NCBI RefSeq assembly: GCF_003574425.1
Contig: NZ_KZ984540.1
Coordinates: forward strand, 87,341-151,340
Direction: 5' to 3'
Origin: Cysteiniphilum halobium
GTDB taxonomy: Bacteria; Pseudomonadota; Gammaproteobacteria; Francisellales; Francisellaceae
DNA: 64,000 nucleotides
Positions 28,862 through 39,137 of the stretch are shown here, one piece after another (the stretch's first letter is position 1; every line of letters starts with the position of its first letter). Under the pieces are notes generated by a model that was not told the DNA's origin, did not search any database, and saw only the letters and a list, made by a program, of their open reading frames with translations. Position numbers and translations under genes: made by a program.

Positions 28862-30259
28862 ATGGAGCAATCTAATACACCTCTGAATCAACTAATTAAA
28901 AAGACTTTACAAGTCAGTTTTTCTGTTGGTATGACACGCTTTGTGCAAATGCTAACAGTCTTTATTGGCATGATCATGGTAGCCCGCTTAGGCTGTAAAG
29001 CGTTAGCAGCAAGTGCTTATATTACTTCTATTCAGGGGGTAATCTTTATGATGGGTGCATCCCTTATTACCGCTGTTGGTATAATGGCAGCTCAAGGCTT
29101 TGGTGCAAAGAATATTGAGCTGTGTGCCAAAAGCTTTAGAAATGGCTTAGCACTTGCATTCGCTTTAAGCATTGTTGTGGTTCTCATATTGTTGAATGTT
29201 AATCATTTATTATTTGCTCTTGGGCAGCCAAAAGCAGTCGTAGAGATTGCACAGCAATATTTCAACGCATATGTTTTTGCAGCCCCTATTTTTATGTTTG
29301 TGATTGTGATGCAACAATTTGTGATTGCTGTAGATCGCAAGCGATTAGTCGTTATCATGAGTTTCCTGGGGTTGTTTATTATACCTTTGTTATCTTATTG
29401 CATGATCTTTGGAAAGCTTGGTTTCCCGCATTTTGGAATACAAGGTCTTGCTTTTGCATATACTGCTTGGGCAGTTATCTGTTTGTCGATATATATTTTC
29501 TACATTGTGACAAACAGCTACTTTAAAAAGTATGCATTATTTTCACCTTCTAAAGGTCATGGTTTTTTTGAGTTACAGTTTATCAAAAAGCTTTTAAATA
29601 TTGGCCTTCCAATCGCGCTACAGTCAGTAAGTGATCTATTGAGTTTTCTTGCTTTAACGATCATTGTGGGTTGGTTAGGAAGCACCGACTTAGCAGTTCA
29701 GCAAATTGTTAATCAATACTTCTTACTATTAGTACTACCCATTCTGTCATTATCCCAAACAAGCTCTATTTTATTATCACAAGCCTATGGCGCTAAAAAT
29801 AAAGCGGATATTTCACGTTATGCTAATGTGATTTTATGTATTGGGTTATTATTTTCTTCGATCATTATGCTTTTGTTTATACTATTGCCGCATCAATTAA
29901 TTGTTCTTTATGCCGGATATAATCATGGGTTTAATCCAAAGCTTTTGAGTTTGGCCACGATGATTCTAATCTTAACGGGTTCAAGGATTTGGCTAGACAC
30001 CATTATCGAAATAAAAATTGGTAGTTTAAGAGGTATTTTAGATGTGCGTTTTCCAATGTTGCTTAGCATTATTATGGCCTGGTTGATTGGTATTCCTTTG
30101 GCTTATGTTTTTTGCTTTAGCTTTAACTGGGGATTGATTGGTATAACTATTGCAGGGATCATATCAATGCTTATTTCTGCAATTATTTTATCTTTACGTT
30201 GGCGGTATCAATCAAATGCTGTAGTGTTTGAGTCTACTTCCCAATACAAAAACTACTGA
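28862..30259 (+). CDS. MATE-family efflux transporter
   Basis: A 465-residue membrane protein with twelve predicted helices in two similar halves, as in NorM-type multidrug and toxic compound extruders, which expel cationic drugs in exchange for Na+ or H+. Segments QGFGAKN in the first half and SQAYGAKN in the second are the duplicated MATE signature. The 3' end overlaps the convergent mnmE by 26 bp. The substrate is unknown. Confidence 0.88.
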   Translation: MEQSNTPLNQLIKKTLQVSFSVGMTRFVQMLTVFIGMIMVARLGCKALAASAYITSIQGVIFMMGASLITAVGIMAAQGFGAKNIELCAKSFRNGLALAFALSIVVVLILLNVNHLLFALGQPKAVVEIAQQYFNAYVFAAPIFMFVIVMQQFVIAVDRKRLVVIMSFLGLFIIPLLSYCMIFGKLGFPHFGIQGLAFAYTAWAVICLSIYIFYIVTNSYFKKYALFSPSKGHGFFELQFIKKLLNIGLPIALQSVSDLLSFLALTIIVGWLGSTDLAVQQIVNQYFLLLVLPILSLSQTSSILLSQAYGAKNKADISRYANVILCIGLLFSSIIMLLFILLPHQLIVLYAGYNHGFNPKLLSLATMILILTGSRIWLDTIIEIKIGSLRGILDVRFPMLLSIIMAWLIGIPLAYVFCFSFNWGLIGITIAGIISMLISAIILSLRWRYQSNAVVFESTSQYKNY

Positions 30260-31583
30260 ATATCTCACCTAACAGATCATCTGCGCTAAACTCCCCAGTA
30301 ATCGATGAAAGTTGCTTTTGTGCAAGATTTAACTCTTCTGCTAATAGTTCACCATCTTTATGTGTTAAGTGACTAAAAGCCATCGCTAGATGATTTTTTG
30401 CTTTTGTTAAGGCATTAATATGACGTTTTCTCGCGGTAAAGACGCCTTCAGTTGTTTGTTCATAACCAATTGCTTTAAGCAGATAATCGCGTAATTTATT
30501 GATGCCAATATCATGCTTAGCCGAGATATAGAGGTGATTGTCGTGATTTTCGCTGTTGATATTACTTAAATCCACTTTATTGTAAATATAGGTAATTGGA
30601 ATATGTGATGGAATATGCGTGAAAAACTCAGGAGCAAGCTCCGTGATCTTTTTATCCTTGGTGTCATTAATATCAGCGACCAAGAGAATATGATCAGCCT
30701 TTTTAATTGCCTCTAGCGCGCGTCTTACACCTTCGGTCTCAATCACATCATCACTAACTCTCAATCCTGCAGTATCGATAATATGTACAGGTATGCCATT
30801 GATCTGAATATATTCGCGTAAGGTGTCGCGTGTTGTGCCTTCAATATCGGTAACAATGGCACTTTCCTTACCAGCTAATGCATTTAGAAGGCTTGATTTT
30901 CCCGCATTTGGTTTGCCTGCAATAACGATCTCAACGCCTTCGCGTAATAGTGCGCCTTGTTTGGAGTTATGCAGTACTAAGTCAACATTCTTTTGTACAT
31001 GTAATAACTGTGTTTTGATATGTTCATCAGCCAAAAAGTCGATTTCTTCCTCAGGAAAGTCAATCGCTGCTTCAACATGAATACGTAGATGGATTAAAGA
31101 TTCAACCAAGGTATCAATATGCTGAGAAAAGTCTCCTTGTAATGAGCGCATCGCTGATTTAGCAGCTTGCTCAGATGAAGCGTCAATCATATCGGCAATG
31201 GCTTCAGCTTGGGCTAAATCAATTTTGTCATTGAGATAGGCGCGCTCAGTAAACTCACCGGGTTTGGCAAGACGCGCTCCATGTTCAATAACTGCTTGCA
31301 AGATAAGGTTTAGCACCACAGGACCACCATGGGCCTGCAGTTCAACAACATCCTCTCCCGTATAGGAGTTTGGTGCTTTGAAATATAATGCAATGCCTTG
31401 ATCCAGTGTTTCATTATTTGTGTTTTTAAATGGTAAAAAATGGGCGTGTCTTGCTTTAAGTGGCGTTTGTGTTATCTTGTGGGCAATTGCATAGGCATCT
31501 TTACCGGAAATACGAATAATGCCCACGCCACCCTTTCCAGGTGCTGTGGCAATTGCGGCAATTGTGTCAGAATTGATAAGCAT
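30234..31583 (-). CDS. mnmE: tRNA uridine-5-carboxymethylaminomethyl GTPase MnmE
   Basis: MnmE, with MnmG, modifies the wobble uridine of several tRNAs. The 449 residues hold the N-terminal folate-binding domain (TIAAIATAPGKGGVGIIRISG), the GTPase with G1 GKPNAGKSSLLN, DIEGTTRD and DTAGLR, and the C-terminal cysteine motif CIGK. I place the start at MLINSD (ATG 31581-31583); upstream ATGs in the same frame give a non-conserved extension. It is the last gene of the long minus-strand run and overlaps the convergent MATE gene. Confidence 0.96.
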   Translation of the reverse strand: MLINSDTIAAIATAPGKGGVGIIRISGKDAYAIAHKITQTPLKARHAHFLPFKNTNNETLDQGIALYFKAPNSYTGEDVVELQAHGGPVVLNLILQAVIEHGARLAKPGEFTERAYLNDKIDLAQAEAIADMIDASSEQAAKSAMRSLQGDFSQHIDTLVESLIHLRIHVEAAIDFPEEEIDFLADEHIKTQLLHVQKNVDLVLHNSKQGALLREGVEIVIAGKPNAGKSSLLNALAGKESAIVTDIEGTTRDTLREYIQINGIPVHIIDTAGLRVSDDVIETEGVRRALEAIKKADHILLVADINDTKDKKITELAPEFFTHIPSHIPITYIYNKVDLSNINSENHDNHLYISAKHDIGINKLRDYLLKAIGYEQTTEGVFTARKRHINALTKAKNHLAMAFSHLTHKDGELLAEELNLAQKQLSSITGEFSADDLLGEIFSSFCIGK

Positions 31584-31678
31584 TTTAACTTTAGGTGAGT
31601 AATGCAAATTATAAGGGTTAGGATAGCGGATTTTATACCGCTCGGAAATCATTTTCGGCATCAACTAAATCTTTACCG

Positions 31679-31702
31679 CACCCTGAGCAAAGTCGAAGGG
31701 TG
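31679..31702. repeat. CCCTGAGC...GAAGGG-type intergenic palindrome
   Basis: CACCCTGAGCAAAGTCGAAGGGTG lies between dusB and mnmE; its arms CACCCT and AGGGTG pair perfectly. The core resembles the CCCTTCGACTTCGCTCAGGG palindromes scattered through many bacterial genomes. No T-run follows on either strand, so it is not an obvious intrinsic terminator. Confidence 0.6.
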
Positions 31703-31745
31703 ATATAGAGACGACAAATGGCTTTGACTGGCGCTTAGTCAACGT

Positions 31746-32711
31746 TTAGGCTAAAAGATCGTTGGCTAAAAAATTAAGCTGAGCTTCAGGGGTTGTTAAT
31801 TTATTAAAGTATTGGCGTTCTTTTGTCAGATCAAACGTTGTGACTTGCTCAAAATACCAAGTAAGGTGCTTGCGCGCAAAACGCACACCCATGTAATCAC
31901 CATAAAAAGCATGCATGGCTTTAACATGCTCGATGATGGTACGAAGTTTTTGTGTGAAGTTAGGTGTTTGTTGATAGCTACCAGTGTGCAAAAAATCATT
32001 GATTTGTTGAAATAGCCAAGGGTTACCGTGTGCGCCTCTGCCAATCATCAGTGCATCAGCTTGGGTGTAATCAAGCACCTCTTTGGCTTTTTGAGGTGTG
32101 GTGATATCACCATTGGCAATGATGGGAATATTAATACGTTGTTTAATCTCAGCAATAAGATCGTACTCAGCATCACCGTTGTATTTCTGATCGCGCGTGC
32201 GTCCATGGATAGTAAGCGCTTGGATGCCAGCATCTTCTGCAATTTGCGCAATTTTTAAGGCATTTCTATTATCTTTACTCCACCCGGTACGAATTTTTAA
32301 GGTTACAGGTACGTCAACAGCGTTGACCACTGTATAAAGAATCTCATCAACCAGTTGCTCATTTTGCATCAACGCGGAACCTGCTAATTTATTGCAGACC
32401 TTCTTAGCAGGGCAACCCATATTGATATCAATAATATCAGCACCTTTCTCAACATTTAACACAGCTGATTCAGCAAGCATATCAGGATCACCGCCTGCAA
32501 TTTGAATAATCTTGGGGGCAACTTCATCACTATGATCAATGCGACGTTGTGTTTTGGGTGTTTCATAAAGATGCGTATGTGACCAGACCATTTCTGAGAC
32601 GACCCAACCGGCACCATATGCTTTACACAGCTTACGAAATGGTAAGTCAGTAACACCTGCCATCGGTGCCAGGAACAAAATGTTGTTTGAATTAAAGGCG
32701 CCAATTTTCAT
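31746..32711 (-). CDS. dusB: tRNA-dihydrouridine synthase B
   Basis: This FMN-dependent enzyme reduces specific D-loop uridines in tRNA. The 321-residue protein begins with LFLAPMAGVTDLPFRKL and contains the catalytic cysteine in DINMGCPAKKVCNK, TLKIRTGW, TIHGRTRDQKYNG and DALMIGRGAHGNPWLF. The family pattern fits DusB. It lies 6 bp downstream of prmA. DusB often precedes fis in gammaproteobacteria; no fis follows here. Confidence 0.95.
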   Translation of the reverse strand: MKIGAFNSNNILFLAPMAGVTDLPFRKLCKAYGAGWVVSEMVWSHTHLYETPKTQRRIDHSDEVAPKIIQIAGGDPDMLAESAVLNVEKGADIIDINMGCPAKKVCNKLAGSALMQNEQLVDEILYTVVNAVDVPVTLKIRTGWSKDNRNALKIAQIAEDAGIQALTIHGRTRDQKYNGDAEYDLIAEIKQRINIPIIANGDITTPQKAKEVLDYTQADALMIGRGAHGNPWLFQQINDFLHTGSYQQTPNFTQKLRTIIEHVKAMHAFYGDYMGVRFARKHLTWYFEQVTTFDLTKERQYFNKLTTPEAQLNFLANDLLA

Positions 32712-32717
32712 GCTTTA

Positions 32718-33611
32718 TTATGACTTGCGAATGCCTGAAATTAATGTCCACTCATCCTTGAAAATCGGTTTGTTTAATTCAAAATACGGTGAGAATTCCT
32801 CAATAATATCATCCGCTTGCTCTTGTAAAATACCTGATAAAGCAAGCTTGCCATGAGGTCTAATAAAATCAGCGATAATTTCTTTAAGATCGATTAAGAT
32901 ACCTGCAAGAATATTGGCAATCAAAACATCCATTTTGAGTGACTTAGGCGCTTTATCGGGTAAATAGGCAGTAAAGTTGGCATTAATACCATTTTTCTCA
33001 GCATTAGCGTGTGTTGCTAGAATCGCTTGTGGATCATTGTCGATGGCAACGACGTCATGTGCGCCAAGTTTCTTGGCGGCAATGGCTAAAATACCTGAAC
33101 CACAGCCTAAATCAATCACGCGATCTTTGGCAGCGATATTATGCTCAAGCCACGCTAGACATAATGCTGTGGTCTGATGTGTACCTGTACCAAAGGCAAG
33201 TCCTGGATCAAGAAGAATATTCACTTGATCATGAGTATGCATTTCTGGTGTGCACCAGCTTGGATAAATCCATAAACGATGTCCAAATTGCATGGGTTTA
33301 AAATCATCCATCCATGTGCGTGTCCAATCTTGATCAGCAAACTCACGTGTTTGAATATTGCCAATAACGTTAGCCTTTAATGCACTTTCATCAAGTGACG
33401 CAGCAATGTCAGATAGCTGATATTCTTCAGTAAAGAGTGCAACCAAAACCACCTCATCCCATAAAGGATTTTCACCTGCTTTGGGTTCAAGAATAGGTTG
33501 GTCTTTTGCATCTTGATAGGTTACAGAGCAGGCGCCTTGTGCTAGGAGATAGTCTTCTAATGCTTCAAGATTAGCTTTAAGGCAGGTAAGGGATAGCTCT
33601 TTCCACAACAT
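32718..33611 (-). CDS. prmA: Ribosomal protein L11 methyltransferase PrmA
   Basis: PrmA trimethylates ribosomal protein L11. The 297-residue product has an N-terminal substrate-recognition domain and a Rossmann SAM domain with GLAFGTGTHQTTALCL, IDLGCGSGILAIAAKKLG and LIANILAGILIDL. It follows accC by 3 bp in the minus-strand run, a common accBC-prmA arrangement. Confidence 0.96.
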   Translation of the reverse strand: MLWKELSLTCLKANLEALEDYLLAQGACSVTYQDAKDQPILEPKAGENPLWDEVVLVALFTEEYQLSDIAASLDESALKANVIGNIQTREFADQDWTRTWMDDFKPMQFGHRLWIYPSWCTPEMHTHDQVNILLDPGLAFGTGTHQTTALCLAWLEHNIAAKDRVIDLGCGSGILAIAAKKLGAHDVVAIDNDPQAILATHANAEKNGINANFTAYLPDKAPKSLKMDVLIANILAGILIDLKEIIADFIRPHGKLALSGILQEQADDIIEEFSPYFELNKPIFKDEWTLISGIRKS

Positions 33612-33614
33612 ATC

Positions 33615-34964
33615 TTATGCTTTATCATGTGCTAACATTTTTTCAAGATAATGGATATTGGTGCCACCGTTTTGGAAGTCACGTTCACCAAGAATCTTAT
33701 GATGTAGTGGAATATTCGTCTTAATACCGCTGATAATCATCTCTTCAAGTGCACTTTGCATGCGTTGAATAGCAATATCACGTGTGCGCGCATGGACAAT
33801 CACTTTAGCAATCATTGAGTCATAATTAGGTGGTACAAAATATTGAGAGTAGATATGTGAGTCAACACGCACACCAGGGCCGCCTGGTGCATGATAGATC
33901 TCAATCTTACCGGGGCAAGGCATCATTTTCTCAGGATCTTCAGCGTTAATTCGGCATTCAATGGCATGACCTATAATTTTGATATCTTCTTGTTTAAATG
34001 TCAGGGTGCCACCTGAAGCAATGCGTATTTGCTCTTTGATTAAATCAATATTAGTAATCGATTCAGTCACTGGATGTTCAACTTGAATACGCGTGTTCAT
34101 CTCGATAAAGTAAAACTCGCCATTTTCATATAAGAATTCAAAAGTTCCAGCACCACGGTATTTAAGCATTTCACAGGCATCAACACAGCGTTTGCCAATC
34201 TCGGCACGCTGCGCATCAGTAAGACCTACAGCAGGGGCTTCTTCAATAACTTTTTGGTGGCGGCGCTGTGTTGAGCAGTCACGTTCAAACAAGTGAATTG
34301 CATTACCTTCACCATCACCAAAGACTTGAATCTCAATATGACGTGGGTTCTCAAGGAATTTCTCCATATAAACCATGTCATTATTGAAAGCCATTTTCGC
34401 TTCAGCTTGTGTCATTTCAATAAACTTTAATAAATCTTCTTTTTTGCGTACGACACGCATACCACGACCGCCACCGCCGCCGGCTGCTTTGATCATGATT
34501 GGATAGCCTATGTCATCAGCCATCGCAAGGTTTTTTTGCGGATCTTTGCTAATAGGGCCATTGGAGCCTGGTACACAAGGAACACCTGCTTCTTTCATTG
34601 CTTTAATCGCAGCTACTTTGTCTCCCATGACACGAATGCTTTCTGCCCTAGGGCCAACAAATATAAAGCCGCTTGATTCAACTGCATCGGCAAAGTCAGC
34701 ATTTTCTGATAAAAATCCGTATCCTGGATGAATTGCATCAGCACCTGAAACTTCAGCGGCAGCGATAATTGCAGGGATATGTAAATAGCTGTGTGCTGGA
34801 CTTGCCGGACCAATACAAATAGTTTCATCAGCAAGTTTCACGTGCATCAAATCGCGATCAACTGTCGAATGAACGGCAACGGTTTTAATGCCTAGTTCAC
34901 GGCATGCACGAAGGATTCTTAGTGCAATTTCACCACGATTTGCAATCAAGAGTTTTTTAATCAT
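33615..34964 (-). CDS. accC: Biotin carboxylase subunit of acetyl-CoA carboxylase
   Basis: AccC carboxylates biotin on AccB using ATP and bicarbonate, the first step of fatty acid synthesis. The 449 residues show [19 protein letters not shown], the ATP-grasp glycine loop [29 protein letters not shown] and [16 protein letters not shown]. The start at MIKKLL (34962-34964) matches the family, with AGG upstream; a longer in-frame start would add 12 residues. It is 48 bp downstream of accB. Confidence 0.97.
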   Translation of the reverse strand: MIKKLLIANRGEIALRILRACRELGIKTVAVHSTVDRDLMHVKLADETICIGPASPAHSYLHIPAIIAAAEVSGADAIHPGYGFLSENADFADAVESSGFIFVGPRAESIRVMGDKVAAIKAMKEAGVPCVPGSNGPISKDPQKNLAMADDIGYPIMIKAAGGGGGRGMRVVRKKEDLLKFIEMTQAEAKMAFNNDMVYMEKFLENPRHIEIQVFGDGEGNAIHLFERDCSTQRRHQKVIEEAPAVGLTDAQRAEIGKRCVDACEMLKYRGAGTFEFLYENGEFYFIEMNTRIQVEHPVTESITNIDLIKEQIRIASGGTLTFKQEDIKIIGHAIECRINAEDPEKMMPCPGKIEIYHAPGGPGVRVDSHIYSQYFVPPNYDSMIAKVIVHARTRDIAIQRMQSALEEMIISGIKTNIPLHHKILGERDFQNGGTNIHYLEKMLAHDKA

Positions 34965-35012
34965 ATTAAACCTGTTTAAAACTGTTTTTGTTTCTATCAA
35001 TAAGTGATTGAT

Positions 35013-35492
35013 CTAACCAATAATAAAAAGTGGCTGATCGTATTCAACGGGTGAACCATCCTCAACAAGAATCTTAAGTACCGTGCCAGAGTGATCTGCT
35101 TCGATTTGGTTCATGATTTTCATTGCTTCAATAATGCATAGTGTATCACCTGCTTTGACTGCTTGGCCTTCGCTTACGAAAGCAGCAGCACCTGGTGAAG
35201 GCGATTGATAGAAGGTGCCTACCATTGGAGATTTCACTTGTTTGCCTTGTGGTAGGCTGTCAGCAGGTTTTTCTGCAGGAGTAGCTTGTTGAATTTGTGA
35301 CTCAACAGCAGCAGGCTGTTGTGGCATAGCAGCGGGGGCGTGATGAATAAATTGCTGAGGGGATAAAGCGTGGACTGGCTGCGGCTGACTACCGGTGATG
35401 CGAATAGATGTTTCGCCTTCTTTGATTTCAATTTCGTTAACATTTGACTTTTCAATCAATGCAATCAGTTGTTCAATCTTTTGAATATCCAT
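35013..35492 (-). CDS. accB: Biotin carboxyl carrier protein of acetyl-CoA carboxylase
   Basis: The 159-residue carrier has an N-terminal domain (1-34), a Pro/Ala/Gln-rich linker (about 35-85), and a biotinyl domain with the modified lysine K125 in [10 protein letters not shown]. It is followed by accC on the same strand. Confidence 0.96.
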   Translation of the reverse strand: MDIQKIEQLIALIEKSNVNEIEIKEGETSIRITGSQPQPVHALSPQQFIHHAPAAMPQQPAAVESQIQQATPAEKPADSLPQGKQVKSPMVGTFYQSPSPGAAAFVSEGQAVKAGDTLCIIEAMKIMNQIEADHSGTVLKILVEDGSPVEYDQPLFIIG

Positions 35493-35629
35493 CTGTTTTA
35501 ATTAACCTTTGTTTAGATTTAACTATTATTTAACTCATTCCAACCAGACATTGTTGCGGCAAATGATCGAAATGTCACGCGTTGTTTTTGCTTTTTAGGC
35601 TTGCTCCATACTTTAAAGTTTGTAAACTG

Positions 35630-36076
35630 CTATATGCAGTTGTGTTGACAGTAATCAATTGCCGCATGCATTGCTAGTTCATAGCTTGTAGCGCCCATTC
35701 CTGAAATAATGCCGTAAGCAATATCAGATAGGTAAGAATGGTGGCGGAAAAGCTCGCGTTTGGCAGGGTTTGATAGGTGAGTTTCAATAAAAGGAATGTT
35801 GATGGCGAGTAACGCATCACGGATGGCGACACTGGTGTGTGTATAAGCAGCAGGATTAATGATAATAAAATCATAATTACCTTGGGCTTGTTGTAATTGA
35901 TCAACAATTGTGCCTTCGTGGTTTGACTGAAAACAGCTGCAGTACATTTTTTTAGACTCGGCAAGTTCAATAAGTTTGTTATTTACGCTATCCAATGTTG
36001 CAGTGCCGTAAATGTCTGTCTCACGTTGACCTAGTAAGTTAAGGTTAGGTCCATGAATAACTAGTATTTTTGCCAT
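35630..36076 (-). CDS. aroQ: 3-dehydroquinate dehydratase, type II
   Basis: AroQ is the third enzyme of the shikimate pathway. The 148-residue protein has IHGPNLNLLGQRE at the start, NPAAYTHTSVAIRDAL and ETHLSNP, all active-site segments of the type II family. It abuts apaH (the apaH stop is immediately upstream) and precedes accB by 137 bp, the common aroQ-accB-accC order. Confidence 0.96.
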   Translation of the reverse strand: MAKILVIHGPNLNLLGQRETDIYGTATLDSVNNKLIELAESKKMYCSCFQSNHEGTIVDQLQQAQGNYDFIIINPAAYTHTSVAIRDALLAINIPFIETHLSNPAKRELFRHHSYLSDIAYGIISGMGATSYELAMHAAIDYCQHNCI

Positions 36077-36907
36077 TTATTCAATCTCCTTTATTAAACT
36101 AATCGCATTGACCTGATGAATTTCTTGTGTATCAATACAGTATGCACTTAATTTGCCTCCCCAAACACAGCCTGTGTCAATCGCAATGCAGCGCGGGTTG
36201 TTGCTTACACCATTAAGTGCTGCCCAGTGTCCAAAGATAAGTGTGTATTTAGCGTCAATTTTGGCATTTGGAATATTAAACCATGCATCAAGATGATTAG
36301 GTTTGTTTTTGAGTTCACCTTTAAAAGAGAAGTCCAAGCGACCCTCTTGATCACATAAACGCATGCGCGTGAAATAATTTGCAATACAGCGCCAACGGTT
36401 AATAGACTCTAAATCATCTTGCCAAAGATCAGGCTCATTACCAAATAGGTTACTCATAAAAAGCTGAAAGCACATATCAGTTTGTAGCACAAACTCTAGC
36501 TCCAATCCCAAACGCTTGGCTTTTTTAAGTGACCAGATTGGTGCAATGCCTGCGTGAGTGATTAAGTGCTTTTTATGACTGTAAAGAAAGTGTTGTTGAC
36601 GTAACCATTTGAGCAGTTCATTTTTATCTTCTGCCGCTAAAATGGGACCAAGTGTATCTTTCTTAGTGGTTGTTAAATAACCATAAGCTATGGCAAGAAG
36701 ATACAAATCGTGATTACCCAATACTACTTTGGCAGATTTGCCTAAAGACTTAACAAAACGTAAGACCTCAAGCGATTGTGGTCCACGATTAACAAGATCA
36801 CCTGTAAAAATGAGCTTATCTTTGTCTGGGTTGAACTGTATTTTATCAATTAATTGCATCAATTCGGCGTAGCAACCTTGAACATCGCCAATGACATAAC
36901 TTGCCAT
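36077..36907 (-). CDS. apaH: Symmetrical bis(5'-nucleosyl)-tetraphosphatase ApaH
   Basis: ApaH hydrolyses Ap4A to two ADP and can remove Np4 caps from RNA. The 276-residue metallophosphatase has IGDVQGC, FTGDLVNRGP and LGNHDLYLLA metal-binding motifs, plus THAGIAP and FGHWAAL. It lies directly after rsmA on the minus strand. apaG, usually between rsmA and apaH, is absent. Confidence 0.96.
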   Translation of the reverse strand: MASYVIGDVQGCYAELMQLIDKIQFNPDKDKLIFTGDLVNRGPQSLEVLRFVKSLGKSAKVVLGNHDLYLLAIAYGYLTTTKKDTLGPILAAEDKNELLKWLRQQHFLYSHKKHLITHAGIAPIWSLKKAKRLGLELEFVLQTDMCFQLFMSNLFGNEPDLWQDDLESINRWRCIANYFTRMRLCDQEGRLDFSFKGELKNKPNHLDAWFNIPNAKIDAKYTLIFGHWAALNGVSNNPRCIAIDTGCVWGGKLSAYCIDTQEIHQVNAISLIKEIE

Positions 36908-37687
36908 TTATACTGCTTCTCCTATGTGATTACTGAGTTTAACAAAATCTGCCACGCTTAGATTCTCAGGGCGCAGGTTCAAGTCAACAGGTAAATTCTC
37001 CAGTTCATTGGCAGGAACAAGTTCCTTGAGATTATTGCGCAAGGTTTTGCGCCTCATCTGAAAAGCTTGTTTAACAACCTTAGCAAAAAGCGTGTAATCT
37101 TCAGCGATAAATGGCAATTCGCTATAAGGTGTTAAGCGAAGAATGCGTGACTCCACTTTGGGTTTTGGATGAAATGCAGTTGCCGGAACGGTGAATAATG
37201 CTTCACATTTAAAGTGGTATTGCAGCATGATGCTTAACCGACCATAATTCTTTTCAGAGGGAGGAGCAGCAACACGGTCAACTACCTCTTTTTGTAGCAT
37301 AAAATGCATATCTTTAAAAAGATGTGCATACTTGATTAAATGAAAAAGAATGGGCGAAGAGATATTGTATGGCAAGTTGCCAATGAGCTTTATTTTATTG
37401 CCGTGGTAAAAGGTGTTAAAATCAACCGTTAAGACATCTTGCTGACAAATAGAAAGCTTACCATACATTGCACAAGCGGCTGTTAATGGTAGGATAATAT
37501 CTTCATCAAGTTCGACAACATGGATGGCTTGGGTAATTTTGAGAATGTGGCGCGTTAATGCACCAAGACCAGGGCCAATCTCGATGACATCATCATCTGC
37601 TTTTATTCCAGATTGATGAACAATATTGGCAATAATGCTTTCATCCTGTAAAAAATTTTGCCCTAAAGACTTTTTGGCTTTGTGCAT
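36908..37687 (-). CDS. rsmA: 16S rRNA (adenine1518/1519-N6)-dimethyltransferase RsmA
   Basis: RsmA (KsgA) dimethylates two adjacent adenines near the 3' end of 16S rRNA. The 259-residue protein has KKSLGQNFLQDESI, VIEIGPGLGALT, the catalytic NLPYNISSPIL, and FHPKPKVESRILRL. It lies 24 bp after surA. pdxA, commonly between surA and rsmA, is missing. Confidence 0.97.
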   Translation of the reverse strand: MHKAKKSLGQNFLQDESIIANIVHQSGIKADDDVIEIGPGLGALTRHILKITQAIHVVELDEDIILPLTAACAMYGKLSICQQDVLTVDFNTFYHGNKIKLIGNLPYNISSPILFHLIKYAHLFKDMHFMLQKEVVDRVAAPPSEKNYGRLSIMLQYHFKCEALFTVPATAFHPKPKVESRILRLTPYSELPFIAEDYTLFAKVVKQAFQMRRKTLRNNLKELVPANELENLPVDLNLRPENLSVADFVKLSNHIGEAV

Positions 37688-37711
37688 TGTATGTCTCTTG
37701 TGTTTATGTTT

Positions 37712-39088
37712 TTATGCCTCTGGAAGATTCAAGTTTTGATCAACAATTTCAACATAAGCACTATCGCGCAATGATAACATCCAGGTTTTCAAAGCTTGTT
37801 GCGCGTTCTCATTAAACAAGGCCATCATTGCTTGTTCTTTTTGATAATTGGCAGTGTCGTCTTGTTTACGTTTTGCAAGCACTTCAATGATTTGCCAATT
37901 ATTATTTACTTTGAAAGGTGTACTTACTTTGTTTAGCTTAGCCGCTTTAATTGCTTGTGCTAATGCTGGCGGTTGGCTATTTAAGCTAATCCATCCCATG
38001 TCACCGCCATTATCGGCGTTATCAGGTGCATCAGAATTTGCTTTGGCAAGATCGCTAAAGGATTGACCATTATCAAGTGCAGTTAGAATGCGCATCAATT
38101 TGGCTTTAGCATCACTATCCGTCACAACAGGAGAAGTGTTAATAACGATTTGCTGAACGTGATATTGCTCAATGAAATGTTTGGCACTCTCAGGTGTCTT
38201 ACTATCTGCAAGTTTAATGATTTGAACGCTGCCATTGGCAATAAATGGTGCACTAATTTGTCCATTTTGTAGGCTTTCAACTTCATTTTGATAGATGCTA
38301 GGCAATGCGTTGATAGTTTTCCAATCCAATGAACCACCACTACTGGCATTGCCAGCTTGCGAGTATTTTTTAGCAGCATCAGCAAACGTTATTTTCTTAT
38401 CTTTAATGGATTGAATAATTTCCTTGGCATGTGTGATTACTTTCTGTTGATCTTCAATTGTAGGGTTATCAGGTAATGATAAAACGATATTGTTAACTAA
38501 ATACTCAGTTTGGTTATCACTAAAATGCTTTTTGATGTATTTATCAACCTCAGTTGGTGAAATATAGACTTTCCCTGCAACTGCGCGCTGTTGTAGTTTG
38601 TTAATGATTAGCTGCTCTTTTACTGTTTTATAATACGTGCTGTAGTCTAAATTTGATGCTTTAAGTTTCTGCTTTAGTTGTGCCAATGTGATCCCGTTTT
38701 GCGCCGTTACTTTGGCAATCGAGTTGTTGACTTCATCATCTGAAACAGTAATACCTTGGCGTTTTGCCATTTGTAGTGCAATTGTTTGGTTGATCAGTTG
38801 TTGCAAGACTTGACGTTGCAATGTCAGGTCATCTGGTATTTGTGCGTTGGGATTGCTATCAAGCTGTGCTTTGGTCTTAGCCACTTCAATATTTAATTGG
38901 TCTAATGTAATCGCTTGATTATTAACGATAGCGACAATTTCATTAATCAAGTGTTTACCTTTGATCGCCGTACCTTGCGTATGCGTAGATTCAGGCTTTT
39001 GCAACAGGGCAGGAGGTGTGTCAGCAAATACTAAAGAGCTAAGTATAAGTGTGCTGGCAAGGGCTGTAAATTTAGTGCGTAAGTGCAT
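37712..39088 (-). CDS. surA: Periplasmic chaperone and peptidyl-prolyl isomerase SurA
   Basis: SurA escorts outer-membrane proteins across the periplasm. The start at MHLRTKFTALAST (ATG 39086-39088) gives a clear signal peptide ending near LVFA; the open frame extends five codons further to a TTG. The mature protein has the N-terminal chaperone domain (INEIVAIVNNQAITLDQL) and two parvulin domains (about 190-290 and 305-410; GGSLDWK, GGDMGWI). It follows lptD, whose product is a main SurA client, separated by the repeat element at 39138-39305. Confidence 0.94.
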   Translation of the reverse strand: MHLRTKFTALASTLILSSLVFADTPPALLQKPESTHTQGTAIKGKHLINEIVAIVNNQAITLDQLNIEVAKTKAQLDSNPNAQIPDDLTLQRQVLQQLINQTIALQMAKRQGITVSDDEVNNSIAKVTAQNGITLAQLKQKLKASNLDYSTYYKTVKEQLIINKLQQRAVAGKVYISPTEVDKYIKKHFSDNQTEYLVNNIVLSLPDNPTIEDQQKVITHAKEIIQSIKDKKITFADAAKKYSQAGNASSGGSLDWKTINALPSIYQNEVESLQNGQISAPFIANGSVQIIKLADSKTPESAKHFIEQYHVQQIVINTSPVVTDSDAKAKLMRILTALDNGQSFSDLAKANSDAPDNADNGGDMGWISLNSQPPALAQAIKAAKLNKVSTPFKVNNNWQIIEVLAKRKQDDTANYQKEQAMMALFNENAQQALKTWMLSLRDSAYVEIVDQNLNLPEA

Positions 39089-39137
39089 GAAAAAGTCAAT
39101 CAAAGCTTAGTAATATTGAGCATTATATACCTATAGT

